A stretch of DNA of 30,981 bases from positions 1 through 30,981 of the forward strand of contig NW_020169347.1 in assembly GCF_000988165.1 (NCBI RefSeq), written 5' to 3'. The position numbers and the translations under genes are program-made. A model generated the notes under the pieces. The model did not search any database, was not told where the DNA came from, and worked only from the letters and a program-made list of their open reading frames with translations. Of the stretch, positions 1 through 10,342 are shown one piece after another; position 1 is the stretch's first letter, and each line of letters starts with the position of its first letter. Source of the DNA: Vairimorpha ceranae (lineage: Eukaryota; Microsporidia; Nosematidae).

Positions 1-960
1 ACAACTATCATGCATTATTAATATGTGTATCACCACTGACGGTAAATGACCTAGTAATTTGCCATAAAGTAAAACATTAGGAAGTGAAACTAAACCCTAA
101 AACACAACAGGCTTTAGATGAAATAAAAAATATAAAAAGAAGTTTTATTAAATAAGTATGTTAAATAAGAAATCGAAATCTTCTTTAAACAAACCATTCC
201 TTTTAGGGGATAAAAATAGTGAGAATGTGAATATTTTTAATACTCTTTCTTATATTGGCGGTGTTGGTGTTTAAAGATAACATTCTATTGATTAAATTTC
301 TCCTTAAATATTATTTTCTAAAACTTAGTTTCAGACCAGTTTATAGTAATCAATAGATTAATGTTACAATGTTTTGATCTGTAACAAGAGTAGACTTAAA
401 AGAAAAAATAATTTCCAACAGGCAGTTATTTAATTTATTTCTTTTTAATTGGTTTAATATATAACTTTTATCTTCTAACTAAATTTGCTTAAATGTCGTA
501 TTAAGAAAGTAATATCTTGCAGACTAATAAACAAAAATTTAAAATATTAATCAAAGAAAAGGCTATTAAACCTTTCAATAGAGTTAATGTTTATAAATAT
601 ATACTAATAATGTTAAGTACACTAAACTTATCAATAGTATTATTAACTTGTAGTATTATTTACCACATGTCATTTATTTAGATATTGACCTTTATTTTTT
701 TTATCCATCGGAATTATAAAAGAAGAAGAAATACTTTTTAATTAATTAATTAACTTAAAATATATTCGGTGGCTGTAATACCACAACATCATATAATTTT
801 ATTTTGTTATATATAATCCAGCTATTACTAGACTTGCTTAATACATTTAGTACCTTATAAATTTAAGTTAATAAAACTTTATAATTTAAGTTAAGTATTG
901 TGATATTTGCCACATTTATTTTTATTTTTTAAATATTTAAAATATGAATTTTCAAGAATT
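1..960. other. AT-rich intergenic DNA, nothing recognised
   Basis: No open frame of useful length, no start signal of the CCC type in front of an ATG, and no tRNA-like arms were seen. The sequence is A/T runs with many stops in all frames. It ends where the Helitron-like repeat begins. Confidence 0.6.
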
Positions 961-969
961 TTTTTTATC

Positions 970-1317
970 TTCTATATATATAAAAAGTTTGAATCTGAAT
1001 ATTTATTTATTTTTTTACCCCTCTTTTTTAAAACTTTGTAAAATTCTTATTATTTTTTATTCCTTTAAAAGCATTAAAATACAACCCAAAAAATTGTATA
1101 TAATTGTTACTAAATGAATATTACGGGGTTTTAAGTATTTTTATAAGATTTTTCAATTTTTTGTAATTGCAAAATTGTGACTATTGCAAATTTTACTTTA
1201 CAATATAACACATTTTGTATTTTAAACAATGCGCACAAGCCTAAAGACATGTTACACAATGAAAAATAAGAATATTATTTATTTATAATCTCGTTTCAAA
1301 CGGGATAGCGTTAGCTA
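970..1317 (+). mobile_element. Helitron-like non-autonomous repeat, copy A
   Basis: This block matches three blocks at the right end of the window. It opens with TCTTCTATATATATAAAAAG then GTTTGAATCTGAA, preceded by an A. It closes with a hairpin around CGTTTCAAACGGG and the tail ATAGCGTTAGCTAG followed by TT. A 5' TC, a GC-richer hairpin about 10 bases before a terminal CTAG, and insertion between A and T are the defining marks of Helitron ends. There is no Rep/helicase coding capacity, so it would be non-autonomous. A satellite-type repeat unrelated to Helitrons remains possible. Confidence 0.55.
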
Positions 1318-1621
1318 GTTTTAAATAATGTTAGTAGAGCAGGTATGCAATTTTTGTAAACTTTTAATTCTATATTATCCCAACAAATGTAAAGATTAAT
1401 ATAAATAAAATTGTTAACCTATGGTATACTACTATATTACTTGTCAAATATATTTTTATATGTATCGAATTAAAAAATTTTCCTTGGAGGGGTTAATTTA
1501 TGAGGAATGAAATATAAAGCAGTTTATTTTTGAAGCTCAAGTATATAAGTTTCATAGCTTTTATTATTTGTAACTGCACCACCAAAGGCAATTTTTCGTA
1601 GTATACTAAGTCGTGTCTTAT

Positions 1622-1800
1622 ATTGCGTATCTATCATCTATAACCTTGCTTATATTCAATCGATGACTTTCAAGTGTCTTTTCTACTACTTTAAACTAAA
1701 GAAATGCTTATCCTTCATTATCTATACCAAACCTCTGCATATACTTGCTGTAATATTTTGTAATTAACCCACCCAAAGTCATGACATACGGAAACACTAT
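1622..1800 (-). pseudogene. Possible LINE reverse transcriptase C-terminal relic
   Basis: Read on the minus strand, one frame from 1800 gives about 30 open codons including VMTLGGLITKYYSKYMQRFG, then after two stops a segment containing VEKTLESHRLNISKVIDDRY. The order 'P-V-V-x-x-G-x-[IL]-x-K-x-x-x-x-[YW]-[LM]-x-x-[IL]-G-I', a gap, then 'K-T-L-E-S' resembles the extreme C-terminus of non-LTR retrotransposon polyproteins, downstream of the RT domain. Nothing coding-like continues upstream of 1800, where a TA microsatellite begins, so at most it is a 5'-truncated fragment, which is usual for LINE copies. The call is inference from a short match. Confidence 0.3.
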
Positions 1801-1822
1801 ATATGTATATATATATATGTTT
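1798..1822. repeat. TA-rich microsatellite
   Basis: A run of alternating T and A with a few G interruptions (tatatatgtatatatatata type). It lies directly at the 5' side of the minus-strand LINE-like relic. Confidence 0.6.
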
Positions 1823-2124
1823 ATATAACTTTTTATTTTTGTATAAATTTTAATGCTTCACTAAAAATTTATATTTCTTAACTTTATTCAGTTTTACTGT
1901 TTCTAAATAATAATGCTTGTTATTTCTATTAAAAAAATATTTTTTCCCTCCTTCTCAAATACAACTATGTTCGTTTTTATTAGCTTATATTTTTACATCA
2001 ATGAATATTCTTGCATCTAGTTTAATGACAACTCTTTTTTTTCTTAAAATTTTTTTGATTCTGTGGTTTCTATTTTCTTGGATATTCTAAGACCACATTT
2101 TAAAGTTAATTTAGAAGAAATAAT

Positions 2125-2864
2125 ATGGAATCAATATTAGCAATTATAAATATAATATTACAAATACCTTTACCAACAAAATCCAAAGGGATTACAACAA
2201 TTAATAAATTTTAACAAAAAAAGCCTTTTAGAAAGGTGTTATTTTAACGCTTTTATTTCTACATACCTATAACTCCATAATTATATCTATAAATATAATA
2301 CATACAACATTTATAAGAATTTTATAATAAGTATGTAGATATATTTAACTTTAAATCTTCAACTGATGTAGAATCTATTATTCATAAATTAAAAAAGATT
2401 CAAGCATTTATTATTTTTATAAAATAATATTTATTGATAGGCGTAGTACATCTTCAAATACTTAAATTACTTCTTCAACTACGTGATAAAAAATTTTAAA
2501 TATTAATAAAGGATGTATTATTAAGTTTAATTAAACAGTAATATTATACAAGACATTATTGATAAGCATAACATTCTCTATACGAATGATTCCATAGACA
2601 CATTATGCTTGGACATATCTGAAAAAAATTATTGACGAAATACTAGAGCTGATTAAATAGTTAATAGTAAAAAGTAAAGTTGATGAGATTATAAAAAAAA
2701 TATGATATATTAAACTTCAAGCTGAAATACCAAATTTATTAACTGATGATAAACATCGAAATTTATTGTTAAGCCCTAAAAGAGAATGTTTGGTGTTGTC
2801 TAATGACATTGATAATAACTATATATATAGCTTAAAACAACAGACAATATTGTTAGTTCACTAA
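2125..2864 (+). pseudogene. Shredded former protein gene, family unknown
   Basis: Several short open segments follow one another on the plus strand with coding-like composition (D, E, K, S and N residues rather than the F/I/Y/K bias of random AT-rich DNA). They are an ATG-led segment at 2125 (MESILAIINIILQIPLPTKS), a segment with STDVESIIHKLKKIQAFI near 2360-2425, one with HNILYTNDSIDTLCLDISEK at about 2567-2630, and a clean 50-codon segment at 2712-2864 containing LQAEIPNLLTDDKHRNLLL. Each is separated from the next by stops or frame changes. No family was recognised, and it could be part of a multigene family with intact copies elsewhere. Confidence 0.4.
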
Positions 2865-3129
2865 ACGCCAAAGTTACTAATTAATGATGTAGATATCTTG
2901 CTACTTTGGAATAACGTAAGGGCAAAGCAAGCATTAAACTTGCATCACTAAATCTTTTTCTGAATTGTTGTGCAGGATAACCAGTAACAGACAAGAAAGG
3001 ATAAAATTATCTCTTTTTTCTTTCATCCCGCGATACTATTGGTTTTGGGATGACACATCAAACATATTCATTGTTCATTGGTTTAAAATAAGGAGAAAGA
3101 ACTATTTAAGAATGGTTACATTAATAAAT

Positions 3130-3150
3130 ATGGTTTTTACTAAAAACCAT
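3130..3150. repeat. Short perfect inverted repeat
   Basis: ATGGTTTTTA, one base, then TAAAAACCAT: two 10-base arms around a single central C. It lies inside a weak 87-codon open frame (2965-3228) that I do not accept as a gene. Its function is unknown. Confidence 0.4.
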
Positions 3151-3228
3151 TCTTTTACACAGGTCAGTCTGTACAATGTTTTTGTCCAAAAAAGTCGTCG
3201 TTCCAACCCAGGTTCCATCAGTAATTAA

Positions 3229-4313
3229 TAACTGTTTATTAAAAATAGGTAGGATGATGCTAAAACATTTTAGTTGGCTTGCTTAATGCTATTAAACATT
3301 AAACTAATTATAAATTAAAAAGTTTAATTATTTATTATTTTATCTTTAAAATTATTTAAATGAAGTATCAATGATATTATTTAAACAGATTAACAGTGAT
3401 ATAAATTAAAAGTTAAAAAATTAGTGTATAGGAAACTTATACAGAATCGGTTTTTAGTACAAAAACATTTATATTTCATTACAGCCATCTAAATAGTTTT
3501 TAGAAACTGTTATAAAATAAAATGATTATAAACATATGATAAATATTTTTTATATATTCAATAAGTATATGATTCGTTTTTGATTTAAAAAAACATTGTA
3601 TTCCTTACATCAACACGAATTATTGCATATTTGTATATTCAAACAATCAAGAGCTCTTTTTTAATCAACAATCATATTTATAAAAGAATGAAGGTTTTAC
3701 ATATTCGGTCTTTCATAATAATTTATGAATACTATTATTTTGCAAAAATATTCTTTAAATCTTTTATAAAAAATTCGTGTATTCAAAAACATTTATGTGT
3801 TTGGATGTTGCATTCCTTTTTCGAAGTACTGTTTGATAATAGAATAAATACTGAAATGATTTATTAAAATTTCGTTAGACTGTTTTTTATGATAATCCTC
3901 ACTAGGAGATTTTTTATTTATAAGGAATTTTTAATTAACCTCAAAATATTTTACATTTGATGTTTTTGGCTTTATGTGTTTAGATTTTATAACTTTGTAA
4001 TATACTAAATTTATTGTTTAAAGTGCTGTAATCTGTTCTTTTTTAATCTTAGTATAAAATAAACATTATATGTCTTATGACAGCATTTCTGTGAACTAAC
4101 AATTAAAAATAGCAATATCAAAAAATATTATAAACAAAAAAGAATTTAAAAATTTTTGATGAATAAATTATAATCTTATAATATTTGACATTTTTACTAC
4201 TCGTTTTAGTGTGTGTAAAAAGCACCTGTTAAAATTACTATGGTAATAAAAATATATAAGTTTTCCTAGTAAAATTTATTTACTTGCGCTAAAGAACTAC
4301 TTTTTTAAAAAAT
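3229..4313. other. Intergenic DNA, nothing recognised
   Basis: AT-rich sequence without a supported gene. A 78-codon frame at 3631-3867 starts with TTG, lacks the CCC leader and has random AT-driven composition. The segment is the 3' flank of orphan gene A. Confidence 0.5.
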
Positions 4314-5612
4314 TTAATTGTAAATATCTTTTTGTTCAAAAATATCTCTCAATTTTATAAGTTTTCGTTGAAAAGAATTAAATCTCTCATTGATATAAAT
4401 TAGCAAGCATTCAATTTTATAAACATCAAAATTAGCCTGACAAATGAATTTATTGCCAACCATATGTAAATCGTTAAAATTTGATTTAAAAATCAAAAGT
4501 TTTGTAGGAATGTCGGCATACTTGCTAATTTTTTCATATGCTAGATCCAACGATGATAAAAAAATCTGTATTGATTTTCGCTCTATCTTTATATGAATTG
4601 AATTAATAGTATTTAAAAAATGTGAAAGACTAGTTAAAGTAAGAATTGTTTTAAGCTTTAAGTTAGTAGGTAAGTTAGATATTTTAAGTCTTTTTATAAC
4701 TTGTGGTATTCGATTCTTAATCATAAGTTTAGAAAATTTTTTAAAACTTCTTTCGGATTGTTTGTATTTTTCAAAAAGTTCACGCTCATTATCTTTAAAT
4801 TGATTAGAAAGAAATAAGGCTTTACTTTTTGCGCTTTTAGATTTAAAAGCAATTTCATTACCGTTTATTTGCATATTAGATACTTTATTGATTTTTAGTT
4901 TTTTCCTTTTATCTTTTACGTTTTTTTCATTTTTGCAAACATAAATGGAATATTTACTATTTTCTAAGTTTTTAATCAGTGAATCATAAATATTAGATGG
5001 TATGTTGATTTGATCATAATTTGGTTTATTAATAAAATTAGTCTTTTTATGGTAAGACTGATGATCTGATAAAACAGTAATATTATCAATTTTCTGGAAA
5101 GAAGTGTTGTTTTCTGAATCGATATATTGTTCTTGTAATAAATCATTATGAGCTCTGCGTAATAATACATTAGTGTTATTTTTGCAAAATTCATTTTTAT
5201 ATGAATGTTCCGCTGTATCATTTCTCAGTTGTTTAATTGTACGAAATTGTTTATCACATTTATTAGTAATATATTGATTATCCATGATACTTTGTGGCAT
5301 ATAATTGCTTTCAGAAGTCATTGAAAACATTTTAGTACTTAAATTGTAATCAACATTATTATATCCATTGTTAAAACATTCGTCTATAAAATTTGTAAGA
5401 TCATCTAATAAATTTGAATTAGATTGGTTTTCGTAAAAATTTTTATCTTTTGTTTTAGTTAAATCTTGGCTCTTTTGTTCTATCTCTTCATTTTCACATA
5501 ATTCTTTTTTTTCAAATGCTTTTAAGAAATCTAATGTATTTTCTAGATCTAATAATGAATTAACATCTAATATTTGCGTTGAACAAAAAATTGTCTGCAG
5601 CCAAGATAGCAT
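4314..5612 (-). CDS. Orphan protein A, Asn/Lys-rich, paralogue of protein B
   Basis: An intact 432-residue protein that I do not recognise. The N-terminus (MLSWLQTIFCS) is short and mildly hydrophobic, possibly a weak signal peptide. Residues about 20-230 are acidic to polar, rich in Asn/Ser/Asp and probably disordered. A basic patch (KDKRKKLKINK) lies near residue 235. Residues about 265-425 are Lys-rich and look all-helical. The segment FIDECFNN at residues 75-82, followed by D-Y-N-L-S, F-S and S-E-S-N-Y-M, matches residues 87-114 of the plus-strand gene at 17886, and the C-terminal halves share F/Y-K-x-F, a basic I-P-x-V/I-I-x-R-L-like stretch and S-L-x-x-F-[IL]. They are therefore divergent paralogues. 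The leader has CCG five bases before the ATG and an AAATTTT run upstream. The start is the only in-frame ATG near that signal. Function unknown; a host-facing or spore-structure role would be a guess. Confidence 0.85.
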   Translation of the reverse strand: MLSWLQTIFCSTQILDVNSLLDLENTLDFLKAFEKKELCENEEIEQKSQDLTKTKDKNFYENQSNSNLLDDLTNFIDECFNNGYNNVDYNLSTKMFSMTSESNYMPQSIMDNQYITNKCDKQFRTIKQLRNDTAEHSYKNEFCKNNTNVLLRRAHNDLLQEQYIDSENNTSFQKIDNITVLSDHQSYHKKTNFINKPNYDQINIPSNIYDSLIKNLENSKYSIYVCKNEKNVKDKRKKLKINKVSNMQINGNEIAFKSKSAKSKALFLSNQFKDNERELFEKYKQSERSFKKFSKLMIKNRIPQVIKRLKISNLPTNLKLKTILTLTSLSHFLNTINSIHIKIERKSIQIFLSSLDLAYEKISKYADIPTKLLIFKSNFNDLHMVGNKFICQANFDVYKIECLLIYINERFNSFQRKLIKLRDIFEQKDIYN

Positions 5613-5645
5613 TTTACGGTTTAAAATTTTGTATAATTTATTATA
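5613..5645 (-). promoter_or_regulatory. Microsporidian-type start signal of protein A
   Basis: On the minus strand the leader reads AAATTTTAAACCGTAAA then ATG. An AAATTT-like block and a C-rich triplet close to the start are the layout described for microsporidian genes, but the triplet here is CCG instead of CCC. Confidence 0.45.
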
Positions 5646-8001
5646 TTCAAAAATTACAGTATCAAAAGTATTTTATGTTATTTATACGACACATTGTATT
5701 TATAATCACATGTCCAATTACGACAAAAAATATAAATAAAAAGACTTATTAAGAATTTTACATTGATAAATAGAAAAATTCTGCAGTAAAAAATTTTATA
5801 GTAAAAAAAGTAATAACAAAAATGTAACATTGGAGAAAAATCTACCATAAATATTTTATTTGTAATTATTAAAAGTCTATTAGAAAAGTATTTTTAAAAA
5901 GCAATTTATGCTTTTTTACGTAAAAATATGTATTAAATTTTAAAAATTGAGATACTGTTCTAAACTGTCGCAAAATAAACAAATCTTAAAGTTTAATTTA
6001 ATTTTGATGATCAAAACATTTAAATGTGTGAATATTAATCATTCAATACATACAATTTTCATAAAATAAGTTTGATTAACTAAAAAGTAAGATATAAAGA
6101 GATATTTTGATCAAAATAAATTTATACAAAAAATAATTTTTTATTAAAGCATATCGGGTTTATATCATCAGAATTCATTATTTGTTTTGGTGCAATATGC
6201 AATCATCGCCTAACAAATCAATATGAAAAAATTCTTTAATTTATCTATTTTATCATCATTTGATTTTTACAGATTTAATGATGAGGCTGCTTTAAATAAT
6301 CAAACTTTTAAAAATCATTTTGTGTTTTAATGTGTAAGTATACATATGAATTTTTCTCTCTTTTTATGTCCCTTTTTATATTGTTGATAGGAATTGATTG
6401 CATAAAATAATTTTTAACTTGACAAAATCTATAAATTTCTTGTTAAATATTTTTTTTGCTTAACATAATAGATTGTACGTTGTATTTTACAAATTAGTAA
6501 TTTTCATAAAATTATGCTTATGATTTTTAAAGATAAGAAATTAAAATTTATTTCAACTTAATAATTTTTTGTGTACATATCTAGTTTCATGTATTAAGTT
6601 AATTAATAGACTTAATATATTAAAATTGCAGTTTTAAACATAAAAATTTTTAAAGTAGTAAAAGTACTTAACAATTATTTAATCAAATAATTGTACAATT
6701 TTAAGGGGTAAGTTCTTAGACTAATTTATATTACAAAGTAATCATTAACGTTTAGATGTTTGCTCACTTTATGTTTATAAGATATTCTTAAAAGTTCTTC
6801 AATCTTGTTAGCTAATATCATCATAGTTGCTCTATTTCGACTGGTGTTTTTTCAATATCTTAAAAATAGTAGACACAACCATTTAATTTTAAACATATAT
6901 GTATCAAATTATCATGCTCAATATAGTAATTGTGCCCTGTAATAAGTCAAGTCTAATTAGCAATCTTATTTTTGACGTTTCTGCATTTTATTAGACATTT
7001 AAATAGCTAAACACGTGGTGTATGTTAGCTATTACAATTCTTTAATAATAACATTAACAAGGTTATATTCTTAAATATGTTTAATGCTGACTTTTATTCA
7101 CACTATTATAATACCATGCAAAGTCTTATAATCAAGTAAGTTCTTTCATAATTATATATTTTTGTGGATCAAATTATTAAAAAAGTAAAAGTTAATAAAT
7201 AAGTCAAGTTGATTTTTTGGTGCTTACAAAAGCTATTAAAGAAAGTGATGCCTATAAAAATAACATTTTCTTTGCAAAAACTTCGAAAACTGTTATGTAT
7301 TATAATATGACCATCTTTTTTTAACTTTTTCTTACCGCAGTGCCAACGGGAATAGACCTTGTTTTTTTGAACACTTTTATAAAATGATAATCATTATATT
7401 AATTACTACATTAATTACTATATTGATTTCTACCATAGTTTATATTCTGCTCTATACACGTTGCTTCTTTTATTATTCGTTTCTTGAATTTTTCTTTAAA
7501 ATTTTTATCTTTATTTTTTTTTTAAAATACGATTGTAAGTTTTTAAAAATAGTAAAAATAATTCAAACATTTTTGTCGTACCAAAGGTTATGAAAGTTTG
7601 ATTTGCTTAAATATTTTGCTTATCAAAGCTTATTGTAATATGTAAAAATTGTAAAGAGGAAAAAATTTCATGTTTAACTTATAGTTGTCGTAAACATACA
7701 GCTAAGATATTTGTACTACAAAATGTAAATGATTCAATTTTCCAATTCAGATAATGTTAGAAAAGAATGAGATTGATAATTCGACGTTAATCAAAAATAA
7801 TAAATTAATATTAAAAAAAGTTAAATGTAACATATTTTTCATACATTGATTAAAAAACATAATTAGTTTAATCAAAAACCATATCATGATAATACGGTAA
7901 GGCAGTTTAAAGTTAAAATTTTTATTTATAAAGACTATATCACTAGGGATTACAAAAATTAAGCCATAAAATTTGATATACTAAAATGCTAAAAAAAATA
8001 T
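5646..8001. other. Long AT-rich intergenic stretch
   Basis: No supported gene. A 69-codon frame at 7384-7593 encodes an almost purely hydrophobic Ile/Phe/Leu/Tyr string, as expected from AT-rich noise, and has no CCC leader. One 9-bp-arm inverted repeat lies at 6672-6693. A small GC-richer patch (taccgcagtgccaacgggaa) near 7335 has no assignable role. Confidence 0.5.
6672..6693. repeat. Inverted repeat, 9-bp arms
   Basis: CAATTATTT, four bases, AAATAATTG. A perfect short AT hairpin, which may arise by chance in DNA of this composition. Confidence 0.35.
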
Positions 8002-9156
8002 TTAATAGTTTTCAATCATCTTTAGTCTTCTTTTTAATGCGGGATGAGATGTTAAAAACAAATTATAAAGCAAAGAGCAATCATACACCGATCTATTCTC
8101 CATGCACATCTTTATAATTCCCTGTTTAAGATATTCACGTGGATACATACCTACACTAAATTTATCGGCCTTAATTTCGTCAAAAAAAGTAAATAAAAAT
8201 TGAATTGATTCATATGCTTGTCCAAAAAAAATAAACCCACAACCAAGAATTTTTAAAGCAAATTCTGTAATTTCTAGTGCAGTCAATGTCTTTAAATAGG
8301 ATATTGTAGTAGGCTTTAAGAAATATTTTGTAAAGGAAAATGATGGAATAAAAAATATTAAAAAATTGATAACAGTTTTTTTTAAACATGTATACGTAAC
8401 AATATGTCCCACTTCATGGTACAATAAGCTTAAAAATTCTTGTTGACTCATTAAATTGTATACTTTGTTACAAACGTAGATTGTAGCAATTTTTAGATTA
8501 CTAACTACGTAAATATTGCATTCTGTACTTTCGATGTCGCGTACATTAAAAACAAATCCTCGCCCTTCAATAAAGTCGATAATTTCTTTAGGGAGATTAT
8601 CTTTGGTACAAATATCTATAATTTTAGCTCCAATAGATCTCTTCCATGCTCTATAAAACCATTCATTTCTAAGAAATACGAATATAACAAAATACCGATT
8701 CCTTAATATAAATCTATGTAATATAAAGTATTCTAAAAAGGCAAGTAGTACGTTTACAATTTTTTTGTTATCATAATCAAAACAAAGATATAGTAATATT
8801 ATGGCTATTAAAATATTTTGCTCCTCTAGTACAGTCTTAAGATAGTTGTAAAAATTGTATATTAAATTGCATATCTTTGTCCCTTGAGATCCGCTACTTG
8901 TCGTATAATTAAAATTGTTATGCTTTAAATTCAGAATGTTTCCATTTTTTTTGCAGAACAGTAGTGCTATTACAAATAAATACATTACAAACTTAAATAG
9001 TTGCGACCTAACATTATTAAGATGATTTCTTTTGGCTTCTAAAAATAATTCAGTTGAATAATAAGATGGTTTGGTAGTATACGCAACGTTAATCAATTCA
9101 TAAGACAAAATCATTACAAAGAAAAGTGCATAAGAGTATAAAAGGCATTCATACAT
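8002..9156 (-). CDS. STE24: CAAX prenyl protease 1-like M48 metalloprotease (Ste24 type)
   Basis: A membrane zinc metalloprotease of 384 residues. The zinc-binding HExxH motif is HEVGH at residues 247-251. The third ligand is E327 in FDEIKADKF, the counterpart of the Ste24 F-E-x-x-A-D-x-F box. The C-terminal S-H-P-x-L-x-x-R-L motif is at residues 370-378 (TSHPALKRRL). Hydrophobic segments lie at about 4-22, 53-68, 115-126, 132-150, 262-275 and 300-325, giving a multi-pass ER/nuclear-membrane topology. Ste24 family members remove the -aaX tripeptide from prenylated CaaX proteins and cut the a-factor precursor in yeast. At 384 residues it is somewhat shorter than the usual 430-450, in line with microsporidian compaction. 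The start is fixed by CCC directly before the ATG on the minus strand. It stands alone, with no functional neighbour. The motif set makes the family call strong; the substrate is inferred. Confidence 0.88.
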   Translation of the reverse strand: MYECLLYSYALFFVMILSYELINVAYTTKPSYYSTELFLEAKRNHLNNVRSQLFKFVMYLFVIALLFCKKNGNILNLKHNNFNYTTSSGSQGTKICNLIYNFYNYLKTVLEEQNILIAIILLYLCFDYDNKKIVNVLLAFLEYFILHRFILRNRYFVIFVFLRNEWFYRAWKRSIGAKIIDICTKDNLPKEIIDFIEGRGFVFNVRDIESTECNIYVVSNLKIATIYVCNKVYNLMSQQEFLSLLYHEVGHIVTYTCLKKTVINFLIFFIPSFSFTKYFLKPTTISYLKTLTALEITEFALKILGCGFIFFGQAYESIQFLFTFFDEIKADKFSVGMYPREYLKQGIIKMCMENRSVYDCSLLYNLFLTSHPALKRRLKMIENY

Positions 9157-9174
9157 GGGTAAAAAAATTTTCCC
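9157..9174 (-). promoter_or_regulatory. CCC start signal of the Ste24-like gene
   Basis: On the minus strand the leader reads GGGAAAATTTTTTTACCC and is followed at once by ATG. CCC at -3 to -1, with an AAATTT block some 5-10 bases upstream, is the canonical microsporidian transcription/start signal. It supports the chosen start. Confidence 0.6.
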
Positions 9175-9899
9175 TTTTTATACTTTAAATAAAAAATATT
9201 GTACAAATAAGAATAATTTACTATTTTTTATATATTCAAAAAAAAGATAGTTTCTTAAAACACATAATTTTTTGGAGAAAAAATTATACTATTTATAACT
9301 TTATTAAATTCATTGGTTACATTTGAGATATGTGTCATAACAACCAATAAAGACATGATACACAAATTAATAGTGATCTAAATATAGAAAACAATTAAAG
9401 ATTAAAATTTAAAAATAAATAGCTGAACAAAAATGAAAGAATGAAGTGGGGTTAAAGTCTGTCTATTTGGTATTTTTGGATATTTCCAAAATTAAAAAAT
9501 TAATGCACAATTAACAAATAAATAATAAGTAAATAAATTAAAAAATTAATAACTTAACAAATTAAAAAATGAGCAAACCATTTACAAATTAATAATAAAA
9601 TAATTTTAACAAAATTTATAGACTGTTGCTTCCTTCGTTTCTTTTCAACATAAATTTTAATAAGTATATATATAAATATATAATAATTTATTTGTTTATT
9701 GATTAAATTCTTATTAGAAAAACTTCAGTTCATCAGATTTATTTAAGCACCTATAAATTTTTCAGATTACTTATACATTATAGTCTTTTAATTGTTAAAT
9801 TTTCAGCCAATCTTTTGTACCTACCTTTTTTTATTATGCTTAATCTCATTCTCTTAGAAAACTTCCCTTTTTTAAATCTCAAAACAGCACATTATCAGC
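9175..9899. other. AT-rich intergenic DNA with A/T low complexity
   Basis: No gene found. Between about 9490 and 9605 there is low-complexity sequence built of irregular AATTAAAAAATTAAT- and AATAAATAATAA-type repeats. Confidence 0.5.
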
Positions 9900-10342
9900 A
9901 CTAACATGCCACAAGGGCCTCGCTTAGTAGGAAGATGTATTAAAAATTTCCGTAGGGATCACCTCATAGAGAGCCGACAACTGGTAGTACGCTACCAGAT
10001 CAGGGGATTCTGGATCTTGTGGTCGGATAAGGTGGTATGGGTCTAATGACCGTGATGAACTCTCTCACCATTCCATGCAAAATGCTAGAGCTTCACCATC
10101 CTGCTACTCCCTTTTCTCAGGCGGGTCTTCAGATGTAAATTTTACTAAAGGTCTCTAAATACGACCTGCAAATGCTTCCACAGCTACGACAATTTTCGTA
10201 CCAGCCCAAAGATGTTACACGCCTTCTCTATCTACATCTTTAAAAACATTTACAACCCTTAGTCTATGCCTGCAGAAAAGCTTACAATACAACTTTACCG
10301 ACAAATATTTTATGACAATTGTTGTGTAAACGCCAATATTAC
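9900..10342. other. GC-richer non-coding island, origin unknown
   Basis: This segment is clearly richer in G and C than its surroundings and has no long open frame. It contains CTGGTAG-TACG-CTACCAG (9981-9998, a perfect 7-bp hairpin), a nested CCAGA...TCTGG pair, and an outer CCGAC...GTCGG pair that closes the whole. It abuts the 3' end of the dead Merlin transposase. It could be a transposon tail, a truncated retroelement or DNA acquired from elsewhere. The folded part resembles neither a tRNA nor a hammerhead by eye. I cannot identify it. Confidence 0.5.
9981..9998. repeat. Perfect 7-bp hairpin with tetraloop
   Basis: CTGGTAG, loop TACG, CTACCAG. It is the most stable-looking stem in the GC island and is enclosed by CCGAC/GTCGG arms. 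Confidence 0.6.

Noticed and set aside
2965..3228. 87-codon plus-strand frame
   Set aside because: It opens with a non-ATG codon, has no CCC leader, and its opposite strand also shows coding-like fragments (DGTWVGTTTFLDK). It may be part of an unidentified relic, but neither strand can be supported as a gene.
3631..3867. 78-codon plus-strand frame
   Set aside because: Starts with TTG, and its composition (I, F, Y, K, S) is that of random AT-rich DNA. No start signal.
4976..5221. 81-codon frame overlapping orphan gene A
   Set aside because: Out-of-frame shadow of the intact 432-residue gene.
7384..7593. 69-codon ATG frame encoding an extremely hydrophobic peptide
   Set aside because: Almost only I, F, L, Y, T and K from AT-rich sequence, with no CCC motif. 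A tiny membrane protein cannot be excluded, but nothing supports it.
9970..10030. tRNA-like fold in the GC island
   Set aside because: There are acceptor-like CCGAC/GTCGG arms and internal stems, but no T-arm consensus, no proper anticodon arm, and the size is wrong.
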